Below the pieces are notes generated by a model that saw nothing but the letters and a program-made list of their open reading frames with translations, was not told the DNA's origin and did not search any database. 64,000 bases of DNA from Mesaphorura yosii (lineage: Eukaryota; Arthropoda; Collembola; Poduromorpha; Tullbergiidae), in NCBI GenBank assembly GCA_009869945.1, contig WIXG01000093.1, positions 1 to 64,000 on the forward strand. Direction: 5' to 3'. Every line of letters begins with the position of its first letter. Position 1 is the first letter of the stretch. The position numbers and the translations under genes are program-made. Below, in pieces: positions 12,728 to 26,930 of this stretch.

Positions 12728-15700
12728 GAAGCACTGGGAATCCGGCTCCAGCGCCGCGACGAGAAGAGGTGCAGAAAGCATAAAGGAAGCTTCAGAAACT
12801 ACGCACAATTCCACTGTACTTTTCCATAACTCTATTTCTGTATCAACAGCACAACAATGCGAATGCACTCGTCTCACTTTTACGTTAGTTTAAAAGTGTT
12901 CCATGAAAATTAAACCACTGCACTGCACAACACAGGACGGTCCAACTTTCGAATGGCACCTTGACCTCTTGCCTCAAAGAGCAAGAAGGGTTTAAGAAGG
13001 GTTTGGGTGTTTTCACATGGCAAGGAAAGGCGACCTCGGCATGAATAAAGCAGAGTCAAAGTCCCACTGAACCGGATGCAGGCTGGTCGTTGGAAGAGAG
13101 TGAAAGTTCAGTCTCGTCTCGGTCCTTCCAGAACAAACTAGCTTGGCACACTGAATGAATAAATGTCAATGCGATGTAGTGGGCCGCGAATGTCGACCTA
13201 CCGTACCGGCGACTATTTATGTACGCTGCACGGAATAGTGTTCCAGTGCAGTGTCGCAGCACGTAAACATAAACAACCCGCCTTGGATTGGATGAGGAAG
13301 CGGAGTACTCGCGATTGCCTAGTTGCTAGTCGCAAATGGCGAATTGCGACGCGGATAAAAGTTCGCTTTACCCTTGAAAACCTGAGACGAAGCCGTGTTC
13401 CACTTCTACGTGCACGTAGATACCCAGACTCCTTCATAGCTACGTGCTGGAGTGAGGAGCGTCCGGAGCCTCGGTCTGAGCCGGTACGCGTTCGTGACCT
13501 TGCGCTTTTTTCGGAAACTGCGTTCGCGTTCGTGTCCATCGACCACCGGGCCACATTGTTGCATAAGCAATAAGGAGCCCTGACGGCCAGTGCCAACATT
13601 GTTGCTTGTTTGTTGGCTCGCTGGCGGCTGGGGTTAACCAACTTTCTTGGCCACTGCAGGCACTACCTCCGAAGGAAGGCCGTCGTGTAGATCGTGTGCG
13701 TACTCGCGATCAACAATCGTACAATCGACGAACGTGTATGCATGCATGCGTTCATGTAATGATTGATAATGCTTAATGCATAATAGTAATTAATCTGTTT
13801 GCGTATTTGGTATTTGACGCATGCAGCAGGCAGGCAAAGGTTGTTCTGGCTGAGTAGGTTAAAAGACTAAGAACCTCAGGAAGGTCGGCCTCCAACTGAA
13901 TGACAAAGCAACCAATGCAGTATAACGTATTTCAACCAATTCAAAGAGCACAGACCACGCGAATGCGATTCTGTGTCACCGCACCGCCTCACTCGGCCGC
14001 TGCTGCCTGCCTGTCCAGCACGGTCGGGAAACTGAAACACAAAGCGGCAACAGCGACAGTGACAACAGAATGAATGAAATGTATGCTCCAATTTCAAAAT
14101 TAAAAACACAAACAAATTACAAAATACAAACTCGTGCATTACACGCATTAGCGGAAAGTATTTCAGTGCCAAATTGCTCCAAACGCCAAACGCCTTCGTG
14201 TGAATGTGAGTGTGAGCGGGTTTGCATAATTTGCACTTGTGCTCGTGAAAGGTGGTGCAATCGCAATTCGCGAGCTGTACTGTGAGTGAAATGAGAACCA
14301 AGGCAAAAGGTCTATGTCATCCGAGCCAGCCCCATTTCATATCATACACTGTCTTACTCTTTATGGATGATGTTTGCTACAATTCTCTTTAATTCTCACA
14401 TATCGCATTCTCATCGTTAAAGTCAAGCAGAATCCAGCTGCAGGCAAATGCGAATTTTGAGCGTTTGGTTGTTGCTTGGCTTGGCCCTCACCCTTGGACT
14501 AATTTCTATGTCAGGGCACAGACAGCACAGGCAACGCGACGACTAATAATTTAGGCCAGACCAGCCACCACTTCTCTTCTCTTCTCTGCATATGTATGGA
14601 GATGAGAATGCAAAGATTATGTTAATGCTGGCTGAGGCCGAGATGCTGCGATGGACGAATATGTTTGTTTGCCATCGCCGTGCCATCGACATTCAAGAGC
14701 AGGCAGGCCGTAAAGCCGTGAAACACGATTCTTCATACATCTCTCATTCGCGAAACTGTTACGACGTCTTTCCTTGAACTCGCTCTGCTGTGCTGTGCCA
14801 TAAAATGAATTAAATGTACTTTAATTCTCGTGGCCTTGCCTTCGTCATTCGGCATTCGTCTCTGCCTCACTCACACTTTCTATGTACACTGTACATAAAG
14901 CATCATGTTAGCGGGAGGCTGGCCTGAAGAGACGTCGATGCAAGTTGAAGTCGAAGCTAGGCAAAGACTCGACTCGCAAAGACCAGATCAAATTGGCCTG
15001 GCATTTGTTATTTGTCTAAGCGGATGTGAAATCTCTTAACGATTGCAATCTCATATTTTTAGCAATTTCGAGTATTTTTATTTCGAGTCTCCGTGTATTT
15101 TTAGCCACCGTCTTTCACTTTTCGTCGCAGTTTGAAAATCATGGTTCTGCGTTGTTTTGCGCGTTGCGAGGCAGACGAACGAAAATAAGCATGAAACCAA
15201 ATGCCAAGTGCAATTAACGATCGCTTGTTTTATTCGGGCAAGTCGACGAGAGTATCGATTACCTTTATTAAAGACAAATCCGTCATTTTACGTTCTTACG
15301 TGCACGGCGACGGCATGTAATGATGCACACGAACGCGTGGAAATCTGACGCGAATCCAAGCAGTGGAAAAGTTTTAAGGTCAATGCGATCTTCAAGAAAG
15401 TCGTCAGTATAAATAGTAACGCATCTCTCAGAATACATTCTATAATTAAAATTAGACTGGATGCAATGTTTATTAATAGCGTATAGCGTGAGTTGAATTT
15501 GATGCAAAAATCATTTAATTTGACGAATGAGTTCATGGGCATTGATAGAATGAATTCGCGTAACGAGTGTGATTGCGTTCATCGACTCGGAGGCAGAAAA
15601 GAGAAAGTTTTGAGTTCGAATTGGAGATCAATGTGAATTATGCAATAAAAATTCACGGCGACCAGCCACAAGCAGCAGCGGCAAGATTAAACCAGAAATC

Positions 15701-17779
15701 ACGCTTTAATTAATTGTTTGGTGGCTGTGGCTGTTTGCATCCGCGTCAGCAGCTGCATTGCGTAACGGTGAATTATGGCCAATTTATGGCTACTGCATGG
15801 CCATTAAATTGGCTTTGAGAACACGGAAACTTGCAGGCGCAGCTCAACTTTGTTCATGGTTGCTTGACATTTGATGCGATACGATACGAATATACAATCA
15901 ACACGAGTGCATGAGGAAGGAAGAGATTCATTGTGCACTGTTTGTGGACGCATTCTGAGGACGTTGCTCTCTGCCTGCTGCTCTTGTGCAACACTTCCCA
16001 TGATGTAACACTGCATGGCGTGTGAACAACTTTCTCCAGCCACAAGTACAAGGAAGTGCTGGCAGCAAGTGAACCATTGCCCTTTTAAATTCTGCTGCGG
16101 CCATCAACAAATACATGAAATGGCAATGGCGATTAATGCCAATGCAGAATAGCTGAAGTGCATCAGCAATCAACTTCTTGCCTTGTCGTTTGCTTAGCAT
16201 TCGCATATTCAGTGTGATGACGACTCGACGCGATGAGGAACTGAAACGAGGAAAAGGCGAGTCGAGTGCGTCGTGTCAATAGCATTTGAACTAGATCGAG
16301 TCGAGTCGGTCGGTCGTCGAGTACGCGTTCGCGTTCTCGGTAGAGTTCAGGCGAGAGGGAAAGGCCGGTCATTACCACCACCGCCGTACGTACGCACGAT
16401 GAATCATTGTACGAGCAAGTGTTTACAGACACCGGTTCTATTAATATGCCCGGGTATTACACGAACAGGAAGATCACAGACGTAGGCAGGACAAAGACCT
16501 TTTCAAAACCAAAACAATCCTTCTCGTAGTGTCGTAGTAAATACGTAAAACATAATGCTCACGTCTAAGCCCCGCGTTTTACTAACGAGCAGGCAGGCAG
16601 GCTCTTTCAAGTGCAATACCCGACTCGACTCGAATAAATGATCTCCTTTCCCGGAGTCGTTCATGCATGGACATGAAAAATTGTAGCAAAGGCACGGCAC
16701 AGGGAGCCAGGGTCCCAAGCGCCTTGTGCGGGCCTTTTCTAGTTACTATCGTCTAGTCGAGGTAGAGTCAAGGCAGGAAATCGATAACGAGCATGCTTTC
16801 CTGCTCCCTGCCTGCACGGCAGCGGCTTCTACAAAGTATTGAAGAGCAATGACCTCCAACTCCCGTACCCGCATGCACGTGAGAAAACATTGTAGAGAAA
16901 GTTCCTCGCACTCACGCTTTCTCCACGCCAGCCAAGATTCACTGCCAACGGAGAATCAGAATTCCAATCAATAAACGAAAGCACAAGCGAGTGCACTTTT
17001 GAAGAGGATTCGAGTTTGAAATCCAAAAATTTGTGATACAGGCGAGGACGAGAGTTTATAATTTGCATTCCTCGATTCGATTGCGTAATAGTAATAAATG
17101 GCAAGCCAGTCAGTGTTTTGATGGTCCGTCTTCCGGGAGCAGCGCACTGTGACGCTGGGGCTGGCATTTCGGCTGGCTGGAAGCCGACCAGAATAGCATG
17201 GTAAAACAATAACCGTGCGATTATTGAATACGAGAAAAGACCCTGCCTGAGTACGCATGGGTGGAATGAACTCTGAGCTCATCTTGTTTACATTTTTTAT
17301 AAAAATAATATCGGAGGCGGTGCATTCCCGCTTCGTGTGCGTGATCACCCGGGTCCGGGTACTGGATGCGGTTCTCAATCTCATCGCACTCCGATGTTGT
17401 CCTATCCGAGCGAGCCGTGCAGTCGCAGTGCAGTGCGCTTTCGTAATCCATCTGCATTTTTCTCGTTTTCTCATTTTGTGGTCCCGCGTTCTATTTTTAT
17501 CCAAACAACCACACGCCCAAGCCCAAATCGTATCAGCCCGAATTCTGAATGAATGACGCGATTCGCGCTTCGAGTCGAAGCCGAAGACTATTTTTAGCGG
17601 ATGAGTTTTGGAATCTGGACCTGAGATCTGTTGTCTTATTTACTCGGCTGGTCACTAACCTTTCATCTTGTCTGCTGCTTTCTCCTGCTGCTTCCGCTGC
17701 TTCTTCCTGGTTCAATTCGCTCTGCTTCTTGCTCTCACGTAGGTTTTGGATGCAGTTTTATTTTGGTGCTCTGAATAAT

Positions 17780-18059
17780 TCTCTCATTTCAGCTCCCAAC
17801 TCGGTGTCGGTGCTGCTGATGCTAATATTCTCACTCCGAATCCTAATTTGAATCCTCTTTCGGGTCCCATTAATCTTATGTCATCACGAAAGGCTATGGC
17901 AAGGCAATTCCCTTGAACTTTCTTCTGCCTGCCTGCTCGGGACTCGATCGATCTTTCTTGCTTGCGCTGCGCTCCGTTGCGTTTGACAGAGCGGATAAAG
18001 TCGTTGACCTCAGAACAATGCGCCTCAAAGAAGTGCTGAGTGTTGATGCCGGATTGCGC
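17780..18059 (-). other. weak exon candidate with a good splice acceptor
   Basis: A polypyrimidine acceptor (CTTTTCCTTTTCCAG) ends at 18060 on the minus strand. It is followed by about 90 open codons beginning AQSGINTQHFFEAHCSEVND and becoming basic afterwards. No consensus donor follows before the stop, and I recognise no family. It could be a terminal exon, an untranslated exon or chance. Confidence 0.2.
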
Positions 18060-20360
18060 CTGGAAAAGGAAAAGAGAAGAGACAGGAATTAAAATTTATG
18101 GCACGTATCGTAAATGTAGTAAAAAGAGGCTTAAAAAGGTAGAGCATTTTATTGCTGCGTTCTTTTTGTTGACTATGTTGACATTGTAAACTAAAAACTA
18201 AAAAACTGTTCACAGCAGTAGAAAAAGACGTTAGTTCCTCAAAAGTGTCATCATTTGTCACGTAAACATCGAACAAACGGTAAAAAAATTAGCTGCGAGT
18301 GATGATTGCCCGGAATGTCGTAGCGCGTCGTAGTAAAAATGTCTGCTCGTGATTTACTTCCTCTCCGCTTATCTCGAACAACGGTTCTCGAGTCGTCGAG
18401 ATCGCATCCGTTTCCTCGCGGGTCGCGGCTAATTACGAGTTACGACTTCATTAAGCAATGAATGGAGCAATGTAGGACCTTTAAACTCGGCTCGTTTTAA
18501 GGGTCACGGTTGAATTCGATTCACGACTCGATTCCGGGCCGGGCCCTTCGACCGAGTAAAGAATTTCCTTACTGCGCGTAATTCGTAGTCGTAAACGTAT
18601 GATTTGTTGACCTACAAAGAAAAGGTCCATGGTCGATGTCCATTTATCCATTCAACCAGCACCCAAATAATATCTGCTTCTTTTTTTAATAATATTTTTA
18701 CTTTACAAAGATTGAGCAATCAAGATGATCTTTTAGCCTCCACTTTGTACTTTGAATAACAGTCCACAGCAAACTCTTCCTGCATATTCCAGACTGGTCG
18801 GCCGTGTCAAGCCGTGCCGTGTGGAAATCTGATCTCAACTTGTCCTCAATTCGGGTATGCTCGCATGATGCGCGCGGCGTGCTTCTGTGACATGTTTTGT
18901 AAATGTGTCACTCAAATATTCCGCAGCCAAATGCCTCAGCCTGCCATGCAGTGATGTTGCCGAAATGGAGCGTGGTTAATGAGTGTTGCCATCGGGAGCC
19001 AAGCGCCAACCCGAAATACAAAATGCTCATTCCATGCGCATTTGTACTTTGTCGCCGCGTTCGCATACGCGTATCGTAGAAATCTTAATTGTGTTGACCC
19101 AGTCTTAAGGACAAGTCGAAGTCGCGAGTCATCTGCAAATGCCGAATGGGAAATGTGCCAGGCAAAATGGTGAAGCTGATCGAAGTCACTGCAGTGGTAG
19201 TGGGCAAATTGTGATTTGAGATTTGCGAATATACTCAGGCGCAGCGGTGGCGTAATTAACTGCATCAAAAGTGAGTGTTAAGCAGCCTGACCCTGGCTAC
19301 ACAAACGCTTCGCCCCAGCCGTGTGCCGTGCCTCGCCTCGCCTTGTCACTGCTGCGCGGAGTGCAACGTATTTTAAAAGGTCACTCCTATAATAAGAATA
19401 ACCATCATCATAAAAAGTTTAGAAAGGCGCACTCAGCAGCAAGCAGCAGCAACGGCGGCAGAGGACCTTAGCAGAGTTCAGTCACTGTTGTCCCACTTTC
19501 GGCTGAAGCCTTGTCGTGCAATAAATTAACTATTTTTGCTTTTTGCACAAAGACTCGCCTGTTAAGCCACATCACAGTACGCATCTGGCGAGCTGCAAGC
19601 CAAACCAAACGTCAGGCTAGGCCAGGCCAAGAATTCGGAATTCGGAACACCGTCGAATAAAGTGACGTCAATGAGCCAGGCTCGGAGGTAGCCTGAGACG
19701 AGAGATCGTTGTACCATGCAAAGTGCAAAGCCAAAGCCAGGCAGAAGTTGTTGAGATGCTATAAATATACGTGAGATGATGACTATACTCTTGCTCTGAG
19801 TCTCCTGTGCTGGTGCTGGCGCTGCGCTTGTTTGTGACCCACTTTGCGTATTGGATGCAATGACCTTTGCGAATGCGAATATGCGAATGGCAAAGTGTAC
19901 ATTTATTATGGATCATGGTTCACGGGCCAAATTGTGCAAACTCTTTACGATGAAACATAAAAAGAAGTCGTTATACTTGCTACAAGCATGAAAACGATCC
20001 AGATAAACATGGGCTTGGGCTGGGCCATTTGGTGTGTGTGTCATTTCCTCATGGCACTGAGACTCATAAAGAATTCATCGGCGCGAATTCCGAGAACCAT
20101 TGAATTGGAATTGGGATCAAGTCGGGCCGCTGACCACTGCCAGTCCGTCGGTCGGTCAAAGGACGACGAACCGGCAGAGAAAGTGCCGTCAATAATCCCA
20201 AATTAAAAAAATTGAGTGCCCGTGCTGAGCTGAACTGAATTACTGATATTGAATGAGTGATTCAATCGGGCCTTATTCGTAATTTATATTTTAATATTAA
20301 AACAATCATGAATCACGGATCATGACCAATAATCATGACATAACTGCATGATGACTCGGA

Positions 20361-20390
20361 ATCATGTCAAATAAAAATATTTGACATGAT
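20361..20390. repeat. perfect inverted repeat, 13-bp arms
   Basis: Arms ATCATGTCAAATA (20361-20373) and TATTTGACATGAT (20378-20390) are perfect complements around a 4-nt AAAA loop. Several ATCATG words lie just upstream (20307-20365). The stem is too short for a standard microRNA precursor. Function is unknown. Confidence 0.75.
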
Positions 20391-21505
20391 TTACAGCCAC
20401 AGCTCTCGGCGTTCTAACTAAAGTTCATTGTGCTTTCGGTCACCGATGCGCTTTACGCGTACGCGTTGATTCGTTGATGGCAGTCGCAATAATTAATGAA
20501 GGGTCATTGCAAAGGTAAACTCGGTCGTGAATCGTGATTCAACTTTAACTCAGCATAGCATCAAGGAAATATGCAGGCAGAAAACGTGTGCCATTAATTT
20601 GTGGGCATAATCTCCCTAGGCGTATGCGAATGTTGTGTCGCGGGGTATTAAAAATATTAATCAAATAGCGATTGGCGATTGCGAACATTCGCGAATGCGA
20701 ATGGATTCTGCGCACAGATACTTCGAGTACGCGTATGCATTGGCTGAGTAAACTGAAACAGCCGCAGTAGCATCGACAGCAATTGTGTTTGGGGGCCACT
20801 TTGTATTTGGCAGAGCACAGTTTTCTGTGTTCAACCCTGACGCAGTCGATGAACTCGCGAGGTCGGACGCTGCCACAAGGACGGAGTCACCCAGTTAGCT
20901 AACTGCGGCACAGCAGCAATCAGCAGCAGCGATGAAAGCATTCATGAGTGCGGTACGAATTGCGATTCGCGAATTATGTAACAATGCAGCACGACCCACG
21001 GTCACTCGACACTCGAGTCACTTGAATCACTCGAAACTTGAAAATGAAAATCATTCAACATTTCACCCGATAATTTGCCTTATCACTCGTGCTCAAAGTG
21101 AATTGGGTTATTTTTAGTGCATCACCGCACCGGACCAATCACTCAAGTGACTCGAGCAGCCGAGATTGATCTCAATATTAATGGCATGTCATCGTCATCG
21201 TGAACGTGAATATGTCAACTCAGATCGGCCATTGTGTCATGCGAAAAGGGAGATTGGTGCCATGCCGAAGCCCACCGCGGCGCTGCACTGATCCTAAGCC
21301 TTTGTTTTGACGTGTAAGCGTAATCCGAGTAGATGATGACCACATGCGGAGTGAAGTTCCTCAAAATTAAATTCTTTTCAGAGACGAGACGAGTTAATCC
21401 CGTGCCGTCAACGTCGTGTGCTCATTTCGGGACAAAAAGAATAACAAACTAAAAAAACTGTCGTGCAATTCATTTTGGGCTGAAATTCTGATCAGGCAGC
21501 CGATT

Positions 21506-21540
21506 TGATTCATGATTATGAATTTATGAATTATGAATCA
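21506..21540. repeat. imperfect inverted repeat
   Basis: TGATTCATGATT (21506-21517) pairs with AATTATGAATCA (21529-21540) at 11 of 12 positions around an 11-nt AT-rich spacer. This may be a simple AT-rich coincidence. Confidence 0.5.
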
Positions 21541-21757
21541 TAGTTCGTACCCGCGTCCTCGAATCTCGCAGGCTGAGCAGTTACACCTGTAATTGTAATT
21601 AAATTACCGTGCAATTGTATGCGTATGCGTGTGCGTTTGCTAATTGTTTTGTTTATCGCTGACTTGCCCTTCACCGACCGACCGTCACTGTCGTTGATCG
21701 CAGTGGGGCTGAATTGCAATCTGATCGCATTCACACGGCAAGGGACTACGCTACGCT

Positions 21758-21777
21758 AGGTCAGGGCCTGTAGGTCA
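21758..21777 (+). promoter_or_regulatory. two AGGTCA nuclear-receptor half sites (DR8 spacing)
   Basis: AGGTCA occurs at 21758-21763 and again at 21772-21777, with an 8-nt spacer. AGGTCA is the core half site for many nuclear receptors. Location in the presumed Hr4 upstream region makes auto- or cross-regulation possible, but DR8 is not a standard high-affinity spacing and single half sites are common here by chance. Confidence 0.2.
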
Positions 21778-24700
21778 ACAAAACAGCGCGCAGTACGATT
21801 TTGGGTGGAAGAACGTAAAATAAAAGTGAATGTGTTTTATAGGCAAAGCACGCGCACGTCTCAAATGATGATAATAACATGCCATAATCTTGTGTTGCGT
21901 TGCGCGTACGAGGAACATAGCATAAAGCGTAAGCGTAATTATGAAATAGGAAACCTTGACATAGAGAAGCGAGTAATGGCAGGCATTAAATTACGGCCAA
22001 ACCGGTTTCGCAGCAGCAGAGTAACAACATTCACGACTCGAGTCTATCCTTTACTGTCGAGTCGAGAGTTCGAGACAAAGAAAAAGACAGCTCGCAAATC
22101 TTTCGATCATCTTCGCCTTCAGCTTCAGCGCAGTTTCGACCGGGTCCAGTCGATGTACGAGTATTTAACCTACTTTTAGTAATCATGCAGCGATGTTTGC
22201 CAACTCCCAAAGCCAAAGCCCAAATGCGTAGAAGTACGAAGCCCAAGCCGAAATGAGACCTACGACCTGTAAGTACTTTAATGCCTGCCTGCCATGCCGG
22301 CGTGTCTACGAGATAAATGACTTCGTTCATCTTCTGATGCTGATGCTGCTTAGCTGCTGCTGCGCTGGAACAACGGCATTTATACAACTGGTCCCGCAAC
22401 ACGACGATGGAAGCAATATAGCCATAGCCATAGCGTAGTTAATGGTTTAGTCTGTTTAGTGGTGTAATAAACCCACGGTCGTTGGTTGACGAGAGTCCGT
22501 AATAAACTGGTATAAAGGTCGACGTCCTTCTCAATGAAACTGGGTCACGCTTCAAATTTCCATTTCTACTCAACCAACACGACAAACAGAGTCTGCCATG
22601 TAAACTAACATTACATACAATGTTGGAGCATTGCTAATGCATGCATACTTCTGGCACGGCATTTTGCATTTTGCTGTCGTTGCGTGCCTTCCTGCCATTC
22701 CTCTGGCTGTATTCATATTCATACTTGAACCATTTGGCGTTTGGCGAGTCGAGTCGAAAAATAGCACCTTACCGCCGTGCGACATGAATAAAGCAGAGCC
22801 AATATCAAGTTAAAGCCAAGGCAAACATTAAACACGACAACACAGCACGGCAGAAGTCGCCTTCGCCAATCGCCGTGTATCACACTCGCAAATTCCTTCC
22901 CGTGCGCATGAAAGCGAAAGGCGGCCCTCCTTGCGTTGCGCCTTAACCCTCTCCGAGCTAAGACCAGCCTTCGCCATTCGCATTCGCCTGTTTATGTTTA
23001 TGGGGCTCATAAATTTAAATGCACCGCACCGCACGCGCACCGTACTTTGAAGAATTTGAATTTGGAGATTTCACTTTCACGTACGATTTATGCGTACGCG
23101 TTCGTCCGGTTTGTCTTAGAATTTGTTTCCTAGTTTAAAAGCAGAGGCTCGCATTTGCATTGCATAATTTGCGGCACACACATGCGTATGCGTATTGAGG
23201 ACAATAACTTCTGCCAGCAGAGTTCAAATCAGCCGAGCAATTGTGTGCCTTATCAGCACAGCACTCAGCGCCGCTGTCGCTCTCGCTACTCGCTTATCAG
23301 CAGAATTTCGCATTCGCATAAAATCCAGGCACTTCAATCACAGTACATTTGAGATTTGTTATGCTTTTGCCCTACATTCGTCTCATCGCAATGTAAACAA
23401 AGCACGCGCACTCGCGCACGCAAATAAACGCGAGCCGCAGAATGGCGAATTCAACTGCCAATCAACGCGCAGCTCAGCAGCATTCCTATTATTAGCATAA
23501 GCCTAAGAAGATGCATGTAAATGCCAAATTGCAAATTGTCTACCCGAAGCCGTAGACAGCTAGACTCATCAGCATTTAAGCAGCATTTCTTCATTTATGA
23601 ATTATGATGCGCTCAAGAGATCACCGCACGGCAGGAACCGGTGCTCTTGGCTTTCTCTTTCCGAAGGACTGAAGCAGCAGTACCAAAGCCAAAGCTCCGT
23701 TAGTTTGTTTCCTCGTTATTAATAGCCCTCGCCCAAGTCCATTATCATAATAACTGTTCGTCTTGTAAAGTCTTGGGAAAGTTTAGCCTCCTCGTCAATT
23801 TCAAGGCGGTCACGGCTAGTGACACTGAACCAGACGGAATGAGTGAGATTGGAAGAGAAGAGTGAAATCAGGATCGAGAGAGAGAGAGAATGCATGGAAA
23901 GATGCAGGTATAACGGGATGCTGCTGCTGTCGAGTGTTATGAGTTTGACCCACATTCACGTTACGATGGAACACGATGAAGGGTTGAATTACGAGTCGGC
24001 TGGCTCAGCATTACACAACAGCAGCGTTTATGAGAAAAGGGTTTTATTTTACGAGTGGAAGGTAGGTCAAGTACTCCGTTCTCAGCATCCAGAAAAGAAA
24101 TTAATGTGAAGACCACAGAAGCAGAGGCAGGCTACCCTTTACTTGTACTTGTATTAATAGCATCGTCACATCGCAAGGTGAACGGAACTTGCAACATGAT
24201 CCTGAAAGCAGGAGCTTAATCCAACATCCAACCCTCAATCGTTCAAAGGGTAGCTAACGGGTCTTTGCGTTTTTAGGGTCAATTCGTGCTCTTCTGCTCT
24301 TGCTCTTGCTCGCGATTGGTCGGCTTTCACAATCACGACGCTAAAATTAACTCTTTAACTGTACAGCAGCGCATGGAATGAATGGCTCCAGTGTCAAACG
24401 CCGCGTCGGCCGAATTACTGTTTTGCTAACTGTACCCGTTTCAAGCCAGGCTCAGGCAGACAAAAGCGCATCCTTCCTTCCTCCGCTCCACTTGCGCACG
24501 ACAACAGGAACAAATCAACATCACACATCAGCATGCAGAACAGTTATTAAGTGGCATTGCCATTGTCAGCCCTTTAATGTCACAAATTCCTTTCACATGA
24601 CCCCACAGGAAACTCGCCTTCGTCTTCCTGCACGAGGTTCTGGAGTCAGTCTGCATTCGTGACAGATGACTCACGTTTCTCGTGAGTACATTTTCTACGT

Positions 24701-26885
24701 TTTTTACGAATTCGAATTCTGCATGCAAAAAATTGAATTTGGATGCGAAAATTCAGGAAATGAAATCCAAGTGGATTCACTCCACTTGAATCGCGAATTG
24801 TGGGCTAAGTTTTTGTTATATTCTCTTGGAGTGGAGGCTCAAGCATTGTCTTCATCACGCGCGTGTGGAGTACATTGTTGGGTTCGTACTAATTATGGCT
24901 GAGCATGAACATGAAACTCGAGCTTCCTCGTACCTTAAAAAAGCAAGAACTGCCAAAATGGGACTGAAGCTTGGCTTATGGCGTTGGTTTAAGCTGAGCT
25001 CTGGCAAATAGCAAAGAGCAAATAAAAGTTCATCGTCATTCTGACACACTTTCACTCGTTCTTTTCCTGCCTGCCTGAGCAAGGCGAAGATACGCTATTA
25101 TGCAAAGGTACGTCTTGCAAAGGTTACAATGCAACGCAACGCAACGCGCGTTTCATGTTTGCCTTGTTCTCCTGTTCGTGTTATTTAATCTGCTATGCCG
25201 TCCTGCGGTTGCGTAACTCAGCATGCATAAAACCAATTTCTTTTCTAATTCTTGACTCGACTTTGTGATTCATTTCCTGCTGCTGCTAAACAAACTGGCA
25301 AGCAAACTGTAAACTCCTTCAAAATGGCCACTGCATTGAATGTTGAATTCTCTGCGCTGCTGCTGTATTGATATTAGGTCAATCAATACTCATTCACCGG
25401 CAGGGCGGTGATAAGCCACAAGTAACACGTTTCATTGTGCATGGAGCACAGAGCAAATAACGCAACGCAACGCATACATCTGCCATTCTGCGCTCTGCTC
25501 TGGCTTGGTTTTGGCTTCACTGTCCCATTTTTATGTCAAGGAAAGTCGTTGCTCCAACCTCATAAATACGTATAAGAGCAACTGATGAAATTTGCGCAGC
25601 AGCGGCCTTTACATTCATTTGTCACTCGTCACTCGCTTCTCCTGCGCTGCATTGTGCCATGAAATTGGGTCTCCACTTACAAACTTTCCAGTGCGGCCGC
25701 GCATTTTCTGATGCACGCGCACCTTTCCGAGAAAACTGCTGAGCTGACACGGGCAGCGCAGGACGATGGGCGATTTTATGTGGAATTTCCTTAAGACCAA
25801 GTAAAAGAATTGTGGTCGACTTGTGGCTGCTTCTGGTTGGAAATCTTTCGTAATTAATTATGGCCACCACTCATTTGTACGATTTGTGCCTCGTACTCGT
25901 TCGAGTAATCGAGAAGTCATGAATGAAATTGCGTAATGCAATTGCAATCGCTCGGCCTGGCTTTAAAGAAGCCTGGTTTCAATTAAATGCCATTAGCCCT
26001 CACGTTCACTGTTCAGCAAGTCGCTAAATCACTTCCGCCTTCTCAGCGCGAGTGCGATTGCGGCTGCGTGCGGTGGCTGAGACAAGACCACGCTTCAAAT
26101 TAATTGCAATTACAGGACGTTACTCTCTGATCAAATTCAATCACCGCGTGGCCGCTTGTGTCTGCGCCTGTGCCACGCGTCTTCCTGTCGGGAATATTTT
26201 ACTAATAGGTGTACATGTAAATGTGTGTGTGTCGTGTGCCATGCCAAAATCATGCCAGGAAGATGATTAGCATTACGTCCACGCCAAGCAGGCTGGCTCA
26301 AGCACGGTTAACAGTTAGCTAAGCTCAAGATATTAGAATTTGGGGCATCCTTTGTGTTTTGTATACTCCTCCGTAAGTCAAGCCAGCAGGAGCGGGCTTG
26401 GCTTGGCTTGACTGCTGACTGACTGACTTCTTTAATCATTTCTTTCTCGGAGATTTGCTTTCATGCCGGCAATGCATGCGGCAGGCAAAAATCTGCTTGT
26501 TCGAATTGAGGTCGGAAGTTAGCTAGCTTCGCTTCTTCCAACAAAAATGTGATTCCTGGCTGTGGCTGTGTGGGTGTGCACCCGTTTCATTGTTCGCTGC
26601 TGTGCTCCAAATCTCTTCCATAAACTTAATCTTAATTCGCCCGGCAGTGCAGTGGACTGATACTGATGATTGTCCAGGATAGCCAGAGCTCCATTGTTCC
26701 TGGGCACAGACTGACAAAAGCATCGAAAATCAAAGTTTGTCAGCACCACAATGCGAAATGCGATCTGGAACGCTGCACGAGTCCACAAACTAGAGTCAAT
26801 TCAATTCAATTCGATCCGAAGTCATACAAAGCCCACGCAGTTCCATTTCGAGTGCATTGCACTGCCGCTGCTGCTGCGGTGGGAA

Positions 26886-26930
26886 GCATTCGCATTCGCA
26901 AAATCCCCCCCATTCGCATTCGCACTCGCG
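26886..26930. repeat. CATTCG-type short tandem word cluster
   Basis: Two blocks of the degenerate hexamer CATTCG/GCATTC (26886-26899 and 26911-26930) flank a C-tract. Similar words recur in inverse orientation near 7.87, 19.87 and 20.68 kb. Confidence 0.6.

Noticed and set aside
12986-13641. Overlapping ORFs on both strands around 13.2-13.6 kb
   Set aside because: The two strands are open over the same bases with Arg/Ser-rich shadow composition; nothing indicates which, if any, is coding.
16968-17504. 178-codon minus-strand ORF
   Set aside because: No recognisable domain, irregular composition, no supporting splice sites or start context.
20455-20466. ACGCGTACGCGT palindrome
   Set aside because: Only a doubled ACGCGT; similar ACGCGT words are common nearby and there is no second copy or context to give it meaning.
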